DNA from: an uncultured Nitrososphaerota archaeon
Lineage (GTDB): Bacteria > Bacillota > Clostridia > Oscillospirales > Ruminococcaceae
DNA length: 8,039 bases
NCBI GenBank assembly: GCA_934869045.1
Contig: CAKXAF010000012.1
Coordinates: forward strand, 7,579 to 15,617
Direction: 5' to 3'
Part shown: positions 6,692-8,039 of the stretch, piece after piece
Position numbering within the stretch: position 1 is the first letter of the stretch
Layout: the number at the start of each line of letters is the position of its first letter
The notes under the pieces: model-generated
Told to the model about the DNA's origin: nothing
The model's database searches: none
The model's input: the letters and a program-made list of their open reading frames with translations, nothing else
Made by a program: the position numbers and the translations under genes

Positions 6692-6720
6692 ATAATAACA
6701 TTTCCAGCTTTTGTTGTCAA
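6692..6720 (-). promoter_or_regulatory. Strong sigma-A promoter for the small protein/GNAT cassette
   Basis: On the minus strand TTGACA (6720-6715) and TATTAT (6697-6692) are separated by exactly 17 bases. This is a perfect -35 and a 5-of-6 match to the -10 consensus. Transcription would begin near 6685, leaving a leader of about 57 bases before ATG 6628. A 7-base direct repeat (ATTTAGT on the minus strand, at 6693-6687 and 6681-6675, period 12) touches the -10 and the expected start and could be a repressor site. Confidence 0.8.
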
Positions 6721-6968
6721 TAAAATATCGGCATTTCATTTTGTAAATTTTTAAAATTCGCTGCAAAATTAACCCATCGAATTCGAGAAGTTTCAAGCTG
6801 GCAGAACTGATTTCCGACTCTCCGATTTTGGGAAGAGATACAGTCTGACCTCCGTCATGCCCGTGAAGTGTTTCGCTCTGCTGATGTGTGAGCATGGAGG
6901 CTCTGAAAGGTTTGTGCATTGAGCCCGTTTTCAGCTATGCCTTTAAGGCGCAAAAATGCATGATACAG
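6721..6968. other. Stretch without a convincing gene
   Basis: No gene is supported here. The left part (6721-6775) is AT-rich. The rest has an ordinary composition but no start with a ribosome site. On the plus strand a stop-bounded peptide of about 47 residues ends at 6919-6921 (ending CEHGGSERFVH), too short and without context. The longest minus-strand frame runs through the cassette promoter and is not credible. The segment may be a gene remnant or a leader for the terminator at 6969. Confidence 0.5.
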
Positions 6969-7006
6969 ACCCCGTCGGCTTCGACTGACGGGGTTTTGCG
7001 TTTTTT
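6969..7006 (+). terminator. Intrinsic terminator, first of a tandem pair
   Basis: ACCCCGTC (6969-6976) pairs perfectly with GACGGGGT (6987-6994). A 10-base loop containing TTCG lies between them, and a T-rich tail TTTTGCGTTTTTT (6994-7006) follows. The tail is only on the plus strand, so it stops rightward transcription. No gene in the window reads into it from the left on this strand, apart from read-through past the terminator at 5870. Confidence 0.85.
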
Positions 7007-7015
7007 CATAATTTT

Positions 7016-7052
7016 AGCCCGGAGTTTTGCGGTTCCGGGCTGGTTTCTTTTT
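7016..7052 (+). terminator. Intrinsic terminator, second of a tandem pair
   Basis: AGCCCGGA (7016-7023) pairs perfectly with TCCGGGCT (7034-7041) around a 10-base loop, followed by GGTTTCTTTTT. It lies only 21 bases after the stem of the first terminator and has the same direction. Two good terminators in a row insulate the region to the right from rightward transcription. Confidence 0.75.
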
Positions 7053-7140
7053 GCAGGATGATCATCAATGATGTGTGGAGCTGAAAGAATGGTAATATTG
7101 TGTGTCTGTGGCGCTGATTTATCGGCCATGCGCAGCTGGG

Positions 7141-7170
7141 TTCACATATGACATTAAAGCTGGTTATGCT
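7141..7170 (+). promoter_or_regulatory. Candidate sigma-A promoter for a non-coding unit
   Basis: TTCACA (7141-7146, 5 of 6 to the consensus) is followed after 18 bases by TATGCT (7165-7170, 4 of 6). The match is moderate and could be chance. It is of interest because it lies just after two terminators, just before a 16-bp palindrome and before the foldable region 7186-7337. The predicted transcription start is near 7177. Confidence 0.35.
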
Positions 7171-7185
7171 GTAAAGATCTTTACA
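7170..7185. promoter_or_regulatory. Perfect 16-bp palindrome, candidate operator
   Basis: TGTAAAGATCTTTACA reads the same on both strands. It overlaps the last base of the candidate -10 box and the expected transcription start, the usual place for a repressor site. TGTAA follows at once (7187-7191), making a second overlapping repeat TTACA-A-TGTAA (7181-7191). A known regulator is not assigned. Confidence 0.45.
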
Positions 7186-7337
7186 ATGTAAGAGACTAGC
7201 GGCAGCAACCGGCCCTGAAACGGCGCCTGTAAAGCAGAGGGATTGTTTGCGGGAAAACGGTATGGCTCCGGCTGTGCCGTTTCTCCCCTGCCAGCTTCAG
7301 TGAAAAGCGCCGGCTTGGTGGAAGTACGGAAAACACC
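7186..7337 (+). ncRNA. Candidate structured RNA of unknown class
   Basis: No reading frame explains this GC-rich stretch, but the plus strand folds well by eye. AAACGGUAUGGC (7255-7266) pairs with GCUGUGCCGUUU (7271-7282) as a continuous 12-bp helix closed by a UCCG loop. Three of its pairs are G-U wobbles, which would be A-C mismatches in a minus-strand RNA, so plus-strand transcription is favoured. Below it GCAG-A-GGGA (7234-7242) pairs with UCCCCUGC (7284-7291). An outer helix CGGCGC/GCGCCG (7221-7226, 7307-7312) encloses both. GGTG...CACC (7317-7337) adds a further small hairpin. I compared it from memory with common riboswitches, RNase P, SRP and tmRNA and found no match. The ends are uncertain. 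Confidence 0.35.
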
Positions 7338-7524
7338 TGAGAGAAATGTCTAGCTTCCTACCCGTTTATCCTCTTTGCTTTTTGTGTTTTGTTAAAATTG
7401 CATAAATTTCCGTCTTAAAAAACGATAAAATCACAGTTTTTGCAATCTGACAAAATTCGACAAAATAATTGCACCTCTTGTGATAAGATAAAACCAATGG
7501 GTAACCCCCATAATCTTTTCCCGA
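7338..7524. other. AT-rich intergenic block
   Basis: From about 7375 the composition changes sharply to AT-rich with many T and A runs (7381-7500). No gene with a start signal is present. A short inverted repeat TGCAAT/ATTGCA (7441-7446, 7468-7473) encloses two tandem copies of a TGTC-containing motif on the minus strand (7462-7456 TGTCGAA, 7452-7446 TGTCAGA). The block may be the 3' part of the candidate RNA unit, a promoter region, or both. Confidence 0.4.
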
Positions 7525-7564
7525 AAAAAGGCTGTTTCCGGCGCCATCCGGAAACAGCCTTTTT
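7525..7564. terminator. Strong bidirectional intrinsic terminator
   Basis: AAAAAGGCTGTTTCCGG (7525-7541) and CCGGAAACAGCCTTTTT (7548-7564) form a perfect 17-bp stem around the 6-base loop CGCCAT. A-tracts at one foot and T-tracts at the other give a poly-U end on both strands. It can end rightward transcription from the candidate RNA region and leftward transcription from the gene at 7842. Confidence 0.9.
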
Positions 7565-7841
7565 CCTATCAGCAAAACTTGCTTTTTTGCAGATCGCCTG
7601 GTGAAGCGTTTGGAAGCCGTCTGGTTTTAATTGAAAACCCGGCTCTTTCCCGTAAGGGCAGCCCGGGTTTTGGTTCCACAACAGCGCGGTAAGGCCCTTG
7701 TAGAAATCCAGCAGCTTCTGGTTTTTTGTCTCCTGTCATCGCACCACCGCGGCCATGACGTTGGCCCAGGATACACCTCCGATGTCCCTGGATTGTGATA
7801 GACACCGTCCCCTGCTTCCCTTTAAGCATAACAAATTACAC
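7565..7841. other. Stretch without a convincing gene; possible remnants
   Basis: No gene is supported. On the minus strand a frame contains two protein-like pieces, DIGGVSWANVMAAVVR and, after a TGA at 7738-7736, KLLDFYKGLTALLWNQNP...KPDGFQTL. They may be parts of one decayed gene, but I cannot name it. The second piece runs on through the terminator stem at 7525-7564, which argues against a working gene. The rest is the hairpin at 7634-7671. Confidence 0.4.
7634..7671. repeat. Long imperfect hairpin, terminator-like
   Basis: AAAACCCGGCT (7634-7644) pairs with AGCCCGGGTTTT (7660-7671) with one bulged G, and CCC/GGG (7649-7651, 7656-7658) pairs inside it around GTAA. The T run after each arm is short (4), so it could be a weak terminator in either direction. 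It lies 70 bases from the much stronger terminator at 7525. It might instead mark an element end, but no matching partner is seen. Confidence 0.5.
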
Positions 7842-8039
7842 TCAGCAAAATTCACTGCCGTCGGCGCAGAGGATTCGATTCCGGCAGATGCAGTGGTAGT
7901 CGGGTTCCGCATTCAGCGTTTTCCCGAAGGCGTCCACCAGAAGGGTGGGGTTGATGTTCTCCCGGTTCCCGGCCGGGAGGGTCAGCTCCAGCATCGCTCC
8001 CTTCGCCGTCTCCGCAGACGCGCACTGCAGCAGCGCGGG
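7842..8039 (-). CDS. C-terminal end of an unidentified protein (possibly DUF2344 radical-SAM-linked)
   Basis: The minus-strand frame is open from the window edge to TGA 7844-7842, giving 65 residues with no start inside. GC-rich codon use and protein-like content indicate a real gene whose 5' part lies beyond 8039. The segment AMLELTLPAGNRENINPTLL, then DYHCICRNRILCADG, resembles the C-terminal 'L.L.AGS..N.KP..L' and 'Y...R..L...DG' pattern of DUF2344 proteins, which are often fused to or beside B12-binding radical SAM proteins near the ribosomal L21/L27 genes. This match is from memory and weak. If right, this is host chromosome, and the prophage boundary lies between 6629 and 7842. Confidence 0.5.
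   Translation of the reverse strand, partial: PALLQCASAETAKGAMLELTLPAGNRENINPTLLVDAFGKTLNAEPDYHCICRNRILCADGSEFC

Noticed and set aside
6638..6919. Minus-strand frame of 93 codons before the antitoxin
   Set aside because: It runs through the TTGACA/TATTAT promoter and the leader inverted repeat, with no start signal.
6935..7129. Minus-strand frame of 64 codons
   Set aside because: Crosses both tandem terminator stems and has no recognisable features.
7296..7325. HDV-like ribozyme, because of GCGCCGGCTTGG
   Set aside because: Only a short GC-rich string is similar; the nested double pseudoknot cannot be drawn.
7186..7337. Cobalamin, TPP, c-di-GMP, lysine or M-box riboswitch, RNase P, SRP or tmRNA
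   Set aside because: The conserved cores of these classes as I remember them are absent, and no downstream gene on the plus strand would be controlled.
7366..7681. Two minus-strand frames crossing 7525-7564
   Set aside because: They read through a perfect 17-bp terminator stem; the protein-like part before it is listed only as a possible remnant.
1..8039. CRISPR array or tRNA gene
   Set aside because: No regularly spaced repeats and no cloverleaf with a T-loop signature were found on either strand.

Overview
The window looks like the right-hand part of a Gram-positive (Firmicutes, probably Clostridia) prophage. It runs from the late baseplate genes through tail fibre and lysis genes into a small accessory module and then a gene-poor flank. 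The assignment rests on the PBSX/XkdR-XkdX-like gene order, strong AAGGAG-type ribosome binding sites, an XhlA-like holin partner, and lytic enzymes with Trp/Tyr-rich wall-binding repeats. The phage core is moderately GC-rich, which suggests a Lachnospiraceae or Oscillospiraceae host rather than a low-GC Bacillus or Clostridium. This host guess is an inference.

Positions 1-5848 (+ strand) hold one tightly packed late operon with overlapping or nearly touching genes. In order: the end of a DUF2577 protein, a DUF2634 protein, a baseplate J protein, a DUF2313 (YmfQ/XkdU-like) protein, a TTG-started tail fibre, a small tail-associated protein, a 42-residue XkdX-like protein, an XhlA-like coiled-coil membrane protein, a 56-residue holin-like protein, an M23 endopeptidase broken by a one-base frameshift, and a papain-family (C1) peptidase with the same kind of wall-binding tail. 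The first four build the baseplate, the next three belong to the fibre or tail tip, and the last four form the lysis cassette. An inverted repeat at 5870-5908 ends the operon.

Positions 5907-6720 (- strand) hold a divergently oriented, AT-richer cassette: a short basic protein and a GNAT-like acetyltransferase overlapping by ATGA. A near-perfect promoter (TTGACA, 17 bp, TATTAT) drives it, and a 10-bp inverted repeat brackets the first ribosome binding site. The layout is that of a toxin-antitoxin module, but the GNAT protein lacks the usual acetyl-CoA loop motif.

Positions 6721-7841 carry no convincing protein gene. The stretch does hold two tandem intrinsic terminators (6969-7006, 7016-7052), a candidate promoter followed by a perfect 16-bp palindrome (7141-7185), and a GC-rich region that folds into a multi-helix RNA on the + strand (about 7186-7337). 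An AT-rich block follows, then a 17-bp bidirectional terminator (7525-7564) and another hairpin (7634-7671). This terminator-isolated, ORF-free unit is the least explained part of the window and may encode a structured RNA. Positions 7842-8039 (- strand) are the C-terminal end of a gene that starts beyond the window, with a weak resemblance to DUF2344 radical-SAM-linked proteins. It may be host chromosome.
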